64,000 nucleotides of DNA from Siccirubricoccus deserti. Its GTDB lineage: Bacteria; Pseudomonadota; Alphaproteobacteria; Acetobacterales; Acetobacteraceae. Position numbers and translations under genes: made by a program. Of this stretch, positions 17,239 to 25,847 are shown piece by piece (position 1 is the stretch's first letter; the number at the start of each line of letters is the position of its first letter). The DNA lies in contig NZ_JACOMF010000006.1 of the NCBI RefSeq assembly GCF_014283215.1, forward strand, positions 1 to 64,000. Reading direction: 5' to 3'. The notes under the pieces are model-generated. The model ran no database searches. It was not told the origin of the DNA and saw nothing but the letters and a program-made list of their open reading frames with translations.

Positions 17239-18210
17239 ATGCACCCGAAAATCACCCGACGCCTGATCCTTGCCGCCGGCCTTGCCGCACCCGGCATCGC
17301 CCGCGCTGCTTTCCCGGACCGCGCGATCCGCCTCGTCATCCCCTATGGCGGCGGCGGCCAGACCGACATCGTCAGCCGCGTCACCGCGGAGGCGCTGACC
17401 CGCACCCTCGGCCAGACGGTGCTGGCGGACAATCGCCCGGGCGGTGCCGGCAACCTTGCCGCCGAGGCCGTCGCGCGTAGCCCCGCGGACGGCTACACGC
17501 TGCTGGTCGGCACTGCCGCGACCAACAGCGGCCTCAACGCGCTGCTCTACCGCCAGCTCAGCTACGACTGGCGGAATGATTTCGTGCCGGTCGGGCATTT
17601 CTGCTCCACCTACAACGTGCTGCTGGTACACCGTTCCATCCCCGGCAACAGCTTCGCCGAGGTGCTGGACTGGATCCGCGCCAACCCCGGCCGCTTCACC
17701 TTCGCCTCCGCCGGCGTCGGCGCGAACACCCACCTCATCATGGAGGATGTCGGGGCGCGGCTTGGCCTCGACATGGTGCATGTGCCCTACCGGCAGAGCA
17801 CCCAGGCGATGACCGACATGCTCTCCGGCCGCATCCATGCCCGTTGCCTCGGCCTGCCGGAAGGCGCCACGGTGAGGGACCAGGCGAGCATCCGGCCGGT
17901 GGCGCTGACCGCGCCGGCCCGCCGCCCGGAATGGCCCGGCGTGCCGATCATGGCGGAGACCATCCCGGGCTTCACCGGCGGCGGCTATTTCGGCCTGGCG
18001 GCGCCGGCGAAGACGCCGCCGGAGGTGGTCGCCCGCATCAATGTCGCGCTGAACGAGGCGCTGGCCGACCCGGCGGTGCGCGCCGCCTATGCCCGGGTTG
18101 GCGCCGATGCGGCGCCGGCCAATACGCCGGCGCAATTCGCCGCCATGGCGGCCGCCGAGGGCGAACGTTGGGCGCCGCTCATCCGCCGCCTCAACCTTGT
18201 CGCTGAATAG
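17239..18210 (+). CDS. TTT-family solute receptor (Bug/TctC) of the CoA-pathway operon
   Basis: About 323 residues: export signal (KITRRLILAAGLAAPGIARA), IRLVIPYGGGGQTDIVSR, VLADNRPGGAGNLAAEAVAR, DGYTLLVG and NTHLIMEDVGARLGLDMVHVPY. The Met at 17239 behind GGGAGGAG is preferred to an in-frame ATG at 17221. It ends 8 bases before the hydratase gene and surely shares its transcript, so its ligand is probably the acid processed by the next three enzymes. TctA/TctB are absent here. Confidence 0.88.
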   Translation: MHPKITRRLILAAGLAAPGIARAAFPDRAIRLVIPYGGGGQTDIVSRVTAEALTRTLGQTVLADNRPGGAGNLAAEAVARSPADGYTLLVGTAATNSGLNALLYRQLSYDWRNDFVPVGHFCSTYNVLLVHRSIPGNSFAEVLDWIRANPGRFTFASAGVGANTHLIMEDVGARLGLDMVHVPYRQSTQAMTDMLSGRIHARCLGLPEGATVRDQASIRPVALTAPARRPEWPGVPIMAETIPGFTGGGYFGLAAPAKTPPEVVARINVALNEALADPAVRAAYARVGADAAPANTPAQFAAMAAAEGERWAPLIRRLNLVAE

Positions 18211-18218
18211 GAATGCCG

Positions 18219-19076
18219 ATGTCCGAGACGCTGAGCCCCGAATTGCAGTCCTGGGTCGGCCGGACCCGCGTGGTGGAGGAGGATGTCGGCCTGGCCGCGG
18301 TGCGGCGCATCGCCGGCATGCTGGACCTGGACCCCGCCGGTTTCCGCAATGGCGATCCGCTGCCGCCGCATTGGTTCACTCTGTTCTTCGCGGATTCGGC
18401 GCGGCAGAGCGACATCGGCCCGGACGGTCACCCGAAGCCCGCGGTCTTCCTGCCGCCCATCCCGCTGCCGCGACGCATGGGCGCGGGGCGGCGCGTCACC
18501 ATCCATGACGTGCTGCGCATCGGCGACGTGGCGAGCAAGACCGCCGAGGTCGCCGCCATCCTGCCGAAGCAGGCGCGCACCGGCTTCATCACCGTGCTGA
18601 CCATGCGCCACACCATCCGCCGCAACGGCGCGGTGATCGCCGTCGACGAGTTCGATGCGATCTACCGCGAGGCGGTGAAGCCGGGCGAGAAGAGTGGCAC
18701 CGGCGCGCCGGTGCCGGCGCCGGCCGATGCGGCCTGGACAGTGGAGAAGCACCTCTCCTCGCCGCTGGTCTTCCGCTATTCCGCCATCACCTGGAACGCC
18801 CACCGCATCCACTACGACGCGGACTACGCGCGGCAGGAGGAAGGCTACCCGGCGACGGTGCAGAATGGCGGGCTGACCATGCAGTTGCTGCTGGACGCGG
18901 CGGTGGCGAATACGCCCGGCACCCTGCGCGGCTTCACCGCGCGGCTGACCCGGCCGATCTACGTCGGCGACACCATCACCCTGGCCGGCCATGCGCCGAA
19001 GGACGGCAAGGTGAACGCCTGGGTGCAGGACAAGAACGGCAACCTCTGCGCCCAGCTTGACTGCGAGTTCTCGTAA
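18219..19076 (+). CDS. MaoC/FAS1-like acyl-CoA hydratase (mesaconyl- or itaconyl-CoA hydratase type)
   Basis: About 285 residues with two hot-dog halves, as in mesaconyl-C4-CoA and itaconyl-CoA hydratases. The first half carries LPPHWFTLFF. The second carries the hydratase motif WNAHRIHYDADYARQEEGYP, where the Asp and His of the active site are expected. AGGA lies 6 bases before the ATG at 18219; an in-frame ATG at 18213 is also possible. Its stop overlaps the start of the CoA-transferase gene (TAATG). Together with the CoA-transferase and CitE-like lyase this gives activate-hydrate-cleave chemistry on a branched C5 dicarboxylate; the exact acid is inferred. Confidence 0.78.
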   Translation: MSETLSPELQSWVGRTRVVEEDVGLAAVRRIAGMLDLDPAGFRNGDPLPPHWFTLFFADSARQSDIGPDGHPKPAVFLPPIPLPRRMGAGRRVTIHDVLRIGDVASKTAEVAAILPKQARTGFITVLTMRHTIRRNGAVIAVDEFDAIYREAVKPGEKSGTGAPVPAPADAAWTVEKHLSSPLVFRYSAITWNAHRIHYDADYARQEEGYPATVQNGGLTMQLLLDAAVANTPGTLRGFTARLTRPIYVGDTITLAGHAPKDGKVNAWVQDKNGNLCAQLDCEFS

Positions 19077-20323
19077 TGCCGTCCGATCGCGGAGCGCCAG
19101 AGGCGCGAAGCGTGAATCGGCCGGCCAAGGGTACGGGTGGACCACTGGAAGGGGTGAAGGTCGTCGATCTGACGACCGTGGTGGTGGGGCCGATCTGCAC
19201 CCGCACCCTGGCAGATCAGGGTGCCGAGGTGGTGAAGGTGGAAGCGCCGGGTGGCGACATCCTGCGCTATCTCGCCGCCGGTTCGCGCACCCCGGCGATG
19301 TCCGGCAAATTCATCAACTTCAACCGCAACAAGCGCAGCATTGTCCTCGACATCAAGCAGCCAGAGGGGCTGGCGGCGCTGAAGCGGCTGATCGCGGCGG
19401 CGGATGTCTTCGTCTCCAACGTGCGGCCGGCGGCGCTGGCGCGGGCCGGGCTCGATCATGCCTCGCTGGCGCCGCTCAACCCGCGGCTGATCCATTGCGG
19501 CATCGTCGCCTTCGGCACGGATGGGCGCTACGCCAACCGCCCGGCCTATGACCCGATCATCCAGTCGCTGTCCGGCGTCGCCGGCACCTTCGACCGGGCG
19601 ATCGGCGAGCCGCGCTTCGTGCCGATGGTGATGACCGACCACATCACCGGCCTGGTCTCCGCCCAGGCGATCGGCTTCGCGCTCTATCGGCGGGAAAAAA
19701 CCGGCGTCGGCGAGGCGATCGAGGTGCCGATGTTCGAGACCATGGCGAGCTTCGTCACCAGTGAGCATCTCGGTGCCGCCACCTTCGACCCGCCGGAGGG
19801 GCCGACCGGCGACGCCCGGTTGCTCAGCGCCGACTACCGCCCGCTGCCGACGCTCGATGGCTACATCACGGTGCGGCCGAACGACAACCGGCAGTCCTTC
19901 GCCTTCTTCGACGCCATCGGGCGACCGGAACTGAAGGAGGACCCGCGCTTCTCGACGCCGATCCGCCGCACCGAGAACGCCGCCGACTACTTCACCGTGC
20001 AGGTCGAGGCGCTGGCCACGAAGACCACCGCCACCTGGCTGGAGATTTTCGCCAAGGCCGATGTGCCGGCGGCCGGATACAACACCATCGATGATCTTCT
20101 CGAAGACCCGCATCTGCAGGATGTCGGCTTCTGGAATTTCGACGAGCACCCGACCGAGGGCCGCATCCGCCGCACCCGCACGCCGGTGACCTTCCGCGGC
20201 GGCATGCGCGAACAGGTGTTGCCGGCGCCGCGGCTCGGCGCGCAGACCCGGGAGATCCTGGCCGAGGCCGGCTATGATGCGGTGCAGATCGACGCCATGC
20301 TGGCCACCGGCGCGGCGCAATGA
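19076..20323 (+). CDS. Class III (CaiB/BaiF) CoA-transferase
   Basis: 415 residues. The family opens here at PLEGVKVVDLTTVVVGP after some 22 Ser/Arg-rich extra residues, so the true start may be a little downstream. EVVKVEAPGGD and the nucleophile Asp159 in PAYDPIIQSLSGVAG are present; this Asp carries the acyl group during transfer. YRREKTGVGEAIEVPM is the usual dimer-threading segment. The enzyme moves CoA from a donor such as succinyl-CoA to a carboxylate. Translationally coupled on both sides: one-base overlap upstream, close to the lyase gene downstream. Confidence 0.88.
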   Translation: MPSDRGAPEARSVNRPAKGTGGPLEGVKVVDLTTVVVGPICTRTLADQGAEVVKVEAPGGDILRYLAAGSRTPAMSGKFINFNRNKRSIVLDIKQPEGLAALKRLIAAADVFVSNVRPAALARAGLDHASLAPLNPRLIHCGIVAFGTDGRYANRPAYDPIIQSLSGVAGTFDRAIGEPRFVPMVMTDHITGLVSAQAIGFALYRREKTGVGEAIEVPMFETMASFVTSEHLGAATFDPPEGPTGDARLLSADYRPLPTLDGYITVRPNDNRQSFAFFDAIGRPELKEDPRFSTPIRRTENAADYFTVQVEALATKTTATWLEIFAKADVPAAGYNTIDDLLEDPHLQDVGFWNFDEHPTEGRIRRTRTPVTFRGGMREQVLPAPRLGAQTREILAEAGYDAVQIDAMLATGAAQ

Positions 20324-20334
20324 GGAACCTGTTC

Positions 20335-21195
20335 ATGGCTGTTCCCAACTGGCGTTCCCTGATGTTCGTGCCGGCCACCGCCGAGCGCTTCATCGCCAAG
20401 GCGCACACCCGCGGCGCCGATGTCATCATCCTCGACCTCGAGGACAGCATCCCGCCCGGGGAGAAGGAGGCCGCGCGCGCCGCCCTGCCGGCCGCGGCCA
20501 AGGTGGTCGGCCAGGCTGGCGCCGAGGTCGCGGTACGCATCAACCGGCCGCTGGAGCTGGCGGTGCCGGACATCGCCGCCGCCATCATGCCGGAGGTGAC
20601 GGCGCTGATGCTGCCGAAGGTGATGGGACCGGAGCATGTGAAGCTGCTGTCCGAGGTGGTGGCGACGCGCGAGGCGGCGCTGGGCCTTGAGATCGGCCGC
20701 ACCCGCTTCATCGGGGTGGTGGAGACGCCGCAGGCGCTGCCGCATCTCTACGCCATCGCCGGCGCCGATCCGCGCATGGCGGCGCTCGGCGTCGGCAGCG
20801 AGGATCTCTCGACCGAGCTGGAAGCCGTGCCGGGCGCCGACATGCTGTATCACTTTGGCATGATGGCGGTGGCGGCGGCCCGCGGCGCCGGCATCCTGCC
20901 GCTCGGCAGCGTCGGCGCCTTCGCCGATTTCCGCGACCTGGAGGGTTATCGGGAGTCGCTCCGCCGCTCCCGCAAGCTTGGCTTCGCCTGCACCGCCTGC
21001 ATCCACCCGGCGCATGTGCCGATCATCAACGCCGAATACGGCCCGGCGCCGGAGGAGGTGGACCGCGCCCGCCGGCTGATCGCAACCTTCGAGGATGCGC
21101 TGGCCCAGGGTCTCGGCGCCGTCGCCTTCGAGGGGGCGATGATCGACCTGCCGGTGGTCGAGCGTGCCCGGCGGCTGCTGGCGCGGGCGCGTTAG
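20335..21195 (+). CDS. HpcH/HpaI-family CitE-like lyase (citramalyl/malyl-CoA lyase type)
   Basis: About 286 residues. [13 protein letters not shown] near the N-terminus, [16 protein letters not shown] (metal-contact Glu and Asp), VAVRINR, and [13 protein letters not shown] with the second metal Glu all fit CitE-like Mg-dependent lyases. GIGSEDLS appears as [11 protein letters not shown]. The ATG at 20335 is preceded by GAGGA at 8 bases and restores the family N-terminus; an in-frame ATG at 20320 overlaps the CoA-transferase gene. It would split the hydrated CoA ester into acetyl-CoA (or propionyl-CoA) plus an oxo-acid. Confidence 0.84.
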   Translation: MAVPNWRSLMFVPATAERFIAKAHTRGADVIILDLEDSIPPGEKEAARAALPAAAKVVGQAGAEVAVRINRPLELAVPDIAAAIMPEVTALMLPKVMGPEHVKLLSEVVATREAALGLEIGRTRFIGVVETPQALPHLYAIAGADPRMAALGVGSEDLSTELEAVPGADMLYHFGMMAVAAARGAGILPLGSVGAFADFRDLEGYRESLRRSRKLGFACTACIHPAHVPIINAEYGPAPEEVDRARRLIATFEDALAQGLGAVAFEGAMIDLPVVERARRLLARAR

Positions 21196-21251
21196 TTTCG
21201 CTTGAAACGGATGGGCGTGGGAGCAAGCTAGGCGCGTCAAGGGAGGTCGCC

Positions 21252-22565
21252 ATGAACATCGCCCCGCGCCCGGCCGAGGCCGGGCTGGAGCTCGCCACCC
21301 TTTCCGGTTTCGGCAACGAGTTCGCCACCGAGGCATTGCCTGGAGCCCTGCCCGAAGGCCGCAACAGCCCGCAGAAGGTTCCCTACGGCCTTTATGCCGA
21401 GCAGCTCAGCGGCACCGCCTTCACCATGCCCCGGCACGAGGCGCGGCGGAGTTGGCTGTACCGGATTCGGCCCTCCGCCGGGCATGGCGCCTTCCGCCGC
21501 ATCGACCAGGGGCTGCTCTGCGGTCCGCTGGCCGAGCCAACGCCGAACCGGCTGCGCTGGGACCCGCTGCCGATTCCCGAGGCACCCACCGATTTCGTCG
21601 CCGGCCTCGCCACCCTCGGCGCCAATGCGCCGGGCGAGGCGCTGTCCGGCGTTACCGTGCACATCTACCTTGCCAACCGCTCCATGGAGCGGGTGTTCAT
21701 GGACAGCGACGGCGAGCTGCTGCTAGTGCCGCAGCAGGGACGGCTGCGGCTGGCCACCGAATGCGGCCGGCTGGACCTGCGGCCGGGCGAGATCGCGGTC
21801 ATCCCCTGCGGCATGAAATTCCGCGTCGAGCTGCCGGATGGCGCGGCGCGCGGCTATGTCGCGGAGAACCACGGCGCGGCGCTGCGGCTGCCCGAGCTCG
21901 GCCCGATCGGCGCCAATGGCCTCGCCAATCCGCGCGACTTCCTCTCCCCGGTCGCCTGGTACGAGGAGCGCGACGAGCCTTGCGAGCTGGTGCAGAAATT
22001 CCAGGGCACGCTCTGGGCGACCACGCTGGACCATTCGCCGCTGGATGTGGTCGCCTGGCACGGCAACAACGCGCCGTACAAATATGACACCACGCGCTTC
22101 ATGGCGATCGGCACGGTCAGCTTCGACCATCCGGACCCGAGCATCTTCACCGTGCTGACCTCGCCGACCACCGCGCCCGGCCTCGCCAACATGGATTTCG
22201 TCATCTTTCCGCCGCGCTGGATGGTGGCGGAGGCGACCTTCCGGCCCCCCTGGTTCCATCGCAACGTGATGAACGAGTGCATGGGTCTGGTGCACGGCGT
22301 CTATGATGCCAAGGCGGAGGGCTTCCTGCCCGGCGGCGTCTCGCTGCACCCGCGGATGAGCGGCCATGGCCCCGATGCGGCGACCACGGAAAAGGCGATC
22401 GCCGCCGATCTCAAGCCGCACAAGATCGATGGCACCCTGGCCTTCATGTTCGAGACCAGTCAGGTGATCCGCCCCACCCGCTTCGCCATGGAATGCCCGC
22501 AGCTTCAGCCGGGCTACGATGCATGCTGGGATGGGCTGCCGAAGATGTTCACCGGGGGCCGCTGA
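21252..22565 (+). CDS. hmgA: Homogentisate 1,2-dioxygenase
   Basis: 437 residues, the normal length, starting [24 protein letters not shown] behind AGGGAGGT. The Fe(II) ligands are His336 and Glu342 in [11 protein letters not shown] and His372 in MSGHGPD. The enzyme opens the ring of homogentisate to maleylacetoacetate in tyrosine and phenylalanine breakdown. Its stop overlaps the ATG of the fumarylacetoacetase gene by one base, so the two are coupled. No maleylacetoacetate isomerase or MarR-type regulator is seen next to it. Confidence 0.95.
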   Translation: MNIAPRPAEAGLELATLSGFGNEFATEALPGALPEGRNSPQKVPYGLYAEQLSGTAFTMPRHEARRSWLYRIRPSAGHGAFRRIDQGLLCGPLAEPTPNRLRWDPLPIPEAPTDFVAGLATLGANAPGEALSGVTVHIYLANRSMERVFMDSDGELLLVPQQGRLRLATECGRLDLRPGEIAVIPCGMKFRVELPDGAARGYVAENHGAALRLPELGPIGANGLANPRDFLSPVAWYEERDEPCELVQKFQGTLWATTLDHSPLDVVAWHGNNAPYKYDTTRFMAIGTVSFDHPDPSIFTVLTSPTTAPGLANMDFVIFPPRWMVAEATFRPPWFHRNVMNECMGLVHGVYDAKAEGFLPGGVSLHPRMSGHGPDAATTEKAIAADLKPHKIDGTLAFMFETSQVIRPTRFAMECPQLQPGYDACWDGLPKMFTGGR

Positions 22566-23842
22566 TGGATCGCACGCACGACCCGAAGCTGACCAGCTTC
22601 GTCGCCAGCGCCAATGGCCATGATGACTTCCCGATCCAGAACCTGCCGTTCGGCATCTTCTCGCCGCCCGGTGGCAAGCCGCGCGGCGGCGTGGCGATCG
22701 GCGACAGCATCCTCGACCTCGGCGCCGTCGCGCCGCTGCTGGCGGGGGAGGCGCGCCGCGCCGCGGAGGCCGCCGCCGGTGATGCGCTGAACCCGCTGTT
22801 CGCCCTCGGCGCCGGGCCGCGGCGCGCGCTGCGGGCGGCGCTCTCCGCCCTGCTCGCCGCCGACAGCGCCAAGGATGCGGAGGTGCGGCCGCATCTGCAC
22901 GATGCCGCCGGCTGCACCCTGCACCTGCCGGCGCGGATCGGCGACTACACGGATTTCTTCGCCGGCATCCATCATGCCGCCAACGCCGGCAAGCAATTCC
23001 GCCCCGACAACCCGCTGCTGCCGAACTACAAATATGTCCCCGTTGCCTATCACGGCCGGGCCTCCTCGGTGCGGCCCTCCGGCACCCCGGTGCGGCGACC
23101 GAAGGGCCAGCGCAAGCCACCGGCCGAGGCGGCACCGAGCTTCGGCCCCTGCCGCAACCTCGACTACGAGATGGAATTCGGTATCTGGATCGGCCCCGGC
23201 AATGCCCAGGGCGAGCCGATCCCCATCGCCGAAGCGGCCGGGCACATCGCCGGCTTCAGCCTGTTGAACGACTGGTCGGCGCGCGACATTCAAAGCTGGG
23301 AGGCGCAGCCGCTGGGCCCTTTCCTGGCGAAGAATTTCTGTACCTCGGTCAGCCCCTGGGTGGTGACGCCGGAAGCGCTGGAGCCCTTCCGCATCGCCCA
23401 GCCGAAGCGGCCGGAGGGCGATCCGGCGCCGATGGCGTATCTGCTCGATCCGGCGGACCAGGCGGGTGGCGCGCTCGACCTGGCGGTGGAGGTGCTGCTG
23501 CAGACGCCGAAGGGCGGGCCATTCCGGCTGTCGCTGGCCAATACCAGCCACCTCTACTGGACCTTTGCCCAGATGGTGGCGCACCACACCATTGGCGGCT
23601 GCAATCTGGCGCCAGGCGACCTCTTCGGCAGCGGCACCATCTCCGCCCCCAGCGAGGATGGCTACGGCGCGCTGCTGGAGATCACCTATGGTGGCCGCAA
23701 GCCGGTGCGCCTGCCGAATGGCGAGGAACGCAGTTTCCTGGAGGACGGCGAGACGGTGATCCTCCGCGCCCGCGCGACGCGCGAGGGCTGCGTGCCGATC
23801 GGCTTCGGCGAATGCCGCGGCACGGTGCTGCCGGCGACATGA
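22565..23842 (+). CDS. fahA: Fumarylacetoacetase
   Basis: 425 residues. The N-terminal SH3-like part carries FPIQNLPFGIF; the catalytic part holds IGDYTDFFAGIHHAANAG (Asp metal ligand and the His base), PVAYHGRASSV, LDYEMEFGIW and FSLLNDWSARDIQSWE. The last step of homogentisate breakdown, splitting fumarylacetoacetate to fumarate and acetoacetate. Coupled to hmgA upstream and to a CoA-transferase gene downstream, whose ATG overlaps its TGA. Start at 22565 because the family begins shortly before FASANGHDDFP-like text. Confidence 0.95.
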   Translation: MDRTHDPKLTSFVASANGHDDFPIQNLPFGIFSPPGGKPRGGVAIGDSILDLGAVAPLLAGEARRAAEAAAGDALNPLFALGAGPRRALRAALSALLAADSAKDAEVRPHLHDAAGCTLHLPARIGDYTDFFAGIHHAANAGKQFRPDNPLLPNYKYVPVAYHGRASSVRPSGTPVRRPKGQRKPPAEAAPSFGPCRNLDYEMEFGIWIGPGNAQGEPIPIAEAAGHIAGFSLLNDWSARDIQSWEAQPLGPFLAKNFCTSVSPWVVTPEALEPFRIAQPKRPEGDPAPMAYLLDPADQAGGALDLAVEVLLQTPKGGPFRLSLANTSHLYWTFAQMVAHHTIGGCNLAPGDLFGSGTISAPSEDGYGALLEITYGGRKPVRLPNGEERSFLEDGETVILRARATREGCVPIGFGECRGTVLPAT

Positions 23843-24984
23843 CCATCCTCTCCGGCATCAAGGTGGTCGAACTCGGCCAGGTGCTGTCCGGCCCCTTCGC
23901 CGGCGCCATCCTCGCCGATCTCGGCGCGACGGTGATGAAGGTGGAGAAGCCCGAGGGCGGCGACGACGCGCGCCAGATGGGCCCCGCCTTCCGCCATGGC
24001 GACGCGCTCAACTTCCACGAGTTCAACCGCGGCAAGCAGAGCGTCGCCCTCGATCTGAAAACGCCGGAGGGGCTGGACGCGCTGTTCCGCCTGCTGACCG
24101 ACGCCGACATCCTGGTGCACAATCTCCGCCCCGGCGTCGCCGAGACCCTGGGCCTCGGGCCCGAGGTGGTGACGGCGCGCTTCCCGCGCCTGATCTACTG
24201 CGCCATGGGCGCCTTCGGGCATCTCGGGCCGTTGTCCCTGCGCCCGGGCTATGAGCCGCTGTTCCAGGCCTTCTGCGGCCTCTCCTCCATCACCGGGGAG
24301 CCGGACGGGCCGCCGGTGCGCATGGGCGCCAGCGTGGTGGATCAGGGCACCGGCATGTGGACGGTGATCGGCGCCCTGGCGGCGCTGCAGCAGCGCCACC
24401 GCACCGGCCGCGGCTGCGTGGTCAACACCTCGCTGTTCGAGACGGCGCTGATGTGGGCCGGGCAGAAGATCAGCGCCTATGTGAACATGGGCAAGCTGCC
24501 GGAACGCCACGCCTCCGGCCATCCGAATTTCGTGCCCTACCAGGCCTTCGACACCGCCGATGGCCCGCTGCTGGTGTGCTGCGGCAATGACCGGCTGTTC
24601 CGCAAATTCTGCGTGGTGGTCGGCAGCCCCGACTGGCCGGAGGACCCGCGCTTCGCCACCAACCGCGCCCGTCTCGCGCATCAATCGGTGCTGCTGCCGG
24701 AGATCGCCGCGCTGCTGCGCCCCTGGCCGCGCGCCGCCCTGGCCGAGGCGCTGATCGCCGCCGGCGTGCCCTGCGCCCCGGTGAACAGCATCCCCGAGGT
24801 GCTGGCCGAGCCGCAGACCGCGGCGATGTCCATGCTGCAGCCGGTGCCGGGCGAGGATTTCTCGCTGGTCGCCATGCCGATGTCCTTCGACGGCGAACGC
24901 CCGCGCATCCGCCATGGCGCGCCACGGCTCGGCCAGCACGGCATGACCTCCGAGGTAATCGAATCACCGCCTGAAAAGGGCTGA
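23839..24984 (+). CDS. Class III (CaiB/BaiF) CoA-transferase with Glu at the nucleophile position
   Basis: 381 residues starting MTILSGIKVVELGQVLSGPFAGAILADLGA, the standard family opening, then TVMKVEKPEGGDDAR. At the nucleophile the sequence is RPGYEPLFQAFCGLSS: Glu139 occupies the place of the usual Asp (compare YDPIIQ in the other copy in this window). A Glu-type branch of the family does occur, so activity is likely kept but mechanism may differ. Overlap of four bases with fahA suggests a role linked to tyrosine-derived acids, for instance acetoacetate activation; that is inference from context only. Confidence 0.83.
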   Translation: MTILSGIKVVELGQVLSGPFAGAILADLGATVMKVEKPEGGDDARQMGPAFRHGDALNFHEFNRGKQSVALDLKTPEGLDALFRLLTDADILVHNLRPGVAETLGLGPEVVTARFPRLIYCAMGAFGHLGPLSLRPGYEPLFQAFCGLSSITGEPDGPPVRMGASVVDQGTGMWTVIGALAALQQRHRTGRGCVVNTSLFETALMWAGQKISAYVNMGKLPERHASGHPNFVPYQAFDTADGPLLVCCGNDRLFRKFCVVVGSPDWPEDPRFATNRARLAHQSVLLPEIAALLRPWPRAALAEALIAAGVPCAPVNSIPEVLAEPQTAAMSMLQPVPGEDFSLVAMPMSFDGERPRIRHGAPRLGQHGMTSEVIESPPEKG

Positions 24985-25035
24985 TCTCCCCGCAGCGGCG
25001 GGGCCTGTCCTGCCGCGCAGCGAGGAGTTCCTCCC

Positions 25036-25401
25036 ATGGCTTCGCATGACGCGGCCATCGACCGCTACATCGCCTGCTGGAACGAGGTCGACCCGGTCCG
25101 CCGCCGCGCGCTCATCGCCGAGACCTTCACCGAGGCCGCGCGCTATGTGGACCCGATGCTTGAAGGCGAGGGCCATGCCGGCATCGATGCGCTGATCGCC
25201 GCGGCGCAGGCGCATTTTCCCGGCGCCCGCTTCCGCCGCCGCGGCCATGCCGATGCGCACCACGACCGGCTGCGCTTCGCCTGGGAGCTGGGGCCGGAGG
25301 GCGCCGCCGCGGTCGCCGGCGGCACCGACCTCGCCGTGGTCGCCGCGGATGGGCGGCTGGCCTCGGTCACCGGCTTCCTCGATTTCGCGCCGCAGGGGTG
25401 A
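25036..25401 (+). CDS. SnoaL/NTF2-like fold protein
   Basis: 121 residues with the cone-shaped alpha+beta pattern of the SnoaL-like group: IDRYIACWNEVDPVRRRALIAETFTEAARYVDPM at the start, EGHAGIDALIAAAQAHFPG in the middle, and beta strands to GFLDFAPQG. Such proteins are isomerases, hydrolases or binding modules; nothing singles out one. GAGGAGTT precedes the ATG. It follows the CoA-transferase gene by 51 bases and is directly followed by a membrane protein gene. Confidence 0.72.
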   Translation: MASHDAAIDRYIACWNEVDPVRRRALIAETFTEAARYVDPMLEGEGHAGIDALIAAAQAHFPGARFRRRGHADAHHDRLRFAWELGPEGAAAVAGGTDLAVVAADGRLASVTGFLDFAPQG

Positions 25402-25406
25402 GTGCC

Positions 25407-25808
25407 ATGGAACGCATCATGCCTTCTCCCTTCCTCCGCCGCGTCCTGCTGCTGGACGCCGCCTCCTGCCTCGGCATGGGGCTGCTGCTGGCCGTCGCCG
25501 CCGGGCCGCTGGCCGGCTGGTTCCACCTGCCGGCGGCGCTGCTGCGGGAGAGCGGAATCGTCCTGCTGGCCTTCGCCGGCCTGTTGCTGTGGATGGCGAC
25601 GCGGGCGGCGGTGCCGCGCTGGCTGGTCTGGGCGGTGATCCTCGGCAATGCGCTCTGGGCGCTGGACAGCCTGCTGCTGCTGCCCTCGGGCTGGGTGGCG
25701 CCGAATGTGCTGGGCGGCGCCTTCATCACCGCGCAAGCGCTGGTGGTTGGGGTGCTGGCGACGCTGGAGCACGCCGGGCTACGGCGTTCCGCGCCGGTCG
25801 CGGCTTGA
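25407..25808 (+). CDS. Small polytopic membrane protein
   Basis: 133 residues from the ATG at 25407 (a GTG at 25398 overlapping the upstream stop is an alternative). Four hydrophobic segments are evident: VLLLDAASCLGMGLLLAVAA, SGIVLLAFAGLLLWMA, WLVWAVILGNALWALDSLLLL and VLGGAFITAQALVVGVLATL. No family function is known to me. It may be cotranscribed with the SnoaL-like gene. A hairpin follows its stop and separates it from the convergent peptidase gene. Confidence 0.65.
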   Translation: MERIMPSPFLRRVLLLDAASCLGMGLLLAVAAGPLAGWFHLPAALLRESGIVLLAFAGLLLWMATRAAVPRWLVWAVILGNALWALDSLLLLPSGWVAPNVLGGAFITAQALVVGVLATLEHAGLRRSAPVAA

Positions 25809-25815
25809 GGCAGGT

Positions 25816-25840
25816 GGGCCGGCGGCGGCACCGCCGGCCC
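25816..25840. terminator. Hairpin between convergent genes
   Basis: GGGCCGGCGG - CGGCA - CCGCCGGCCC: a perfect 10-bp G+C stem with a 5-base loop, placed between two converging stops (25808 and 25848). There is no T-run on either strand, so it would act as a bidirectional barrier with factor help or as an RNA 3' stem. Confidence 0.5.
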
Positions 25841-25847
25841 GGACCGC

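Noticed and set aside
16057-18135. A 692-codon minus-strand frame across the aminotransferase and receptor genes
   Set aside because: Antisense to two well-supported genes and of compositional junk type.
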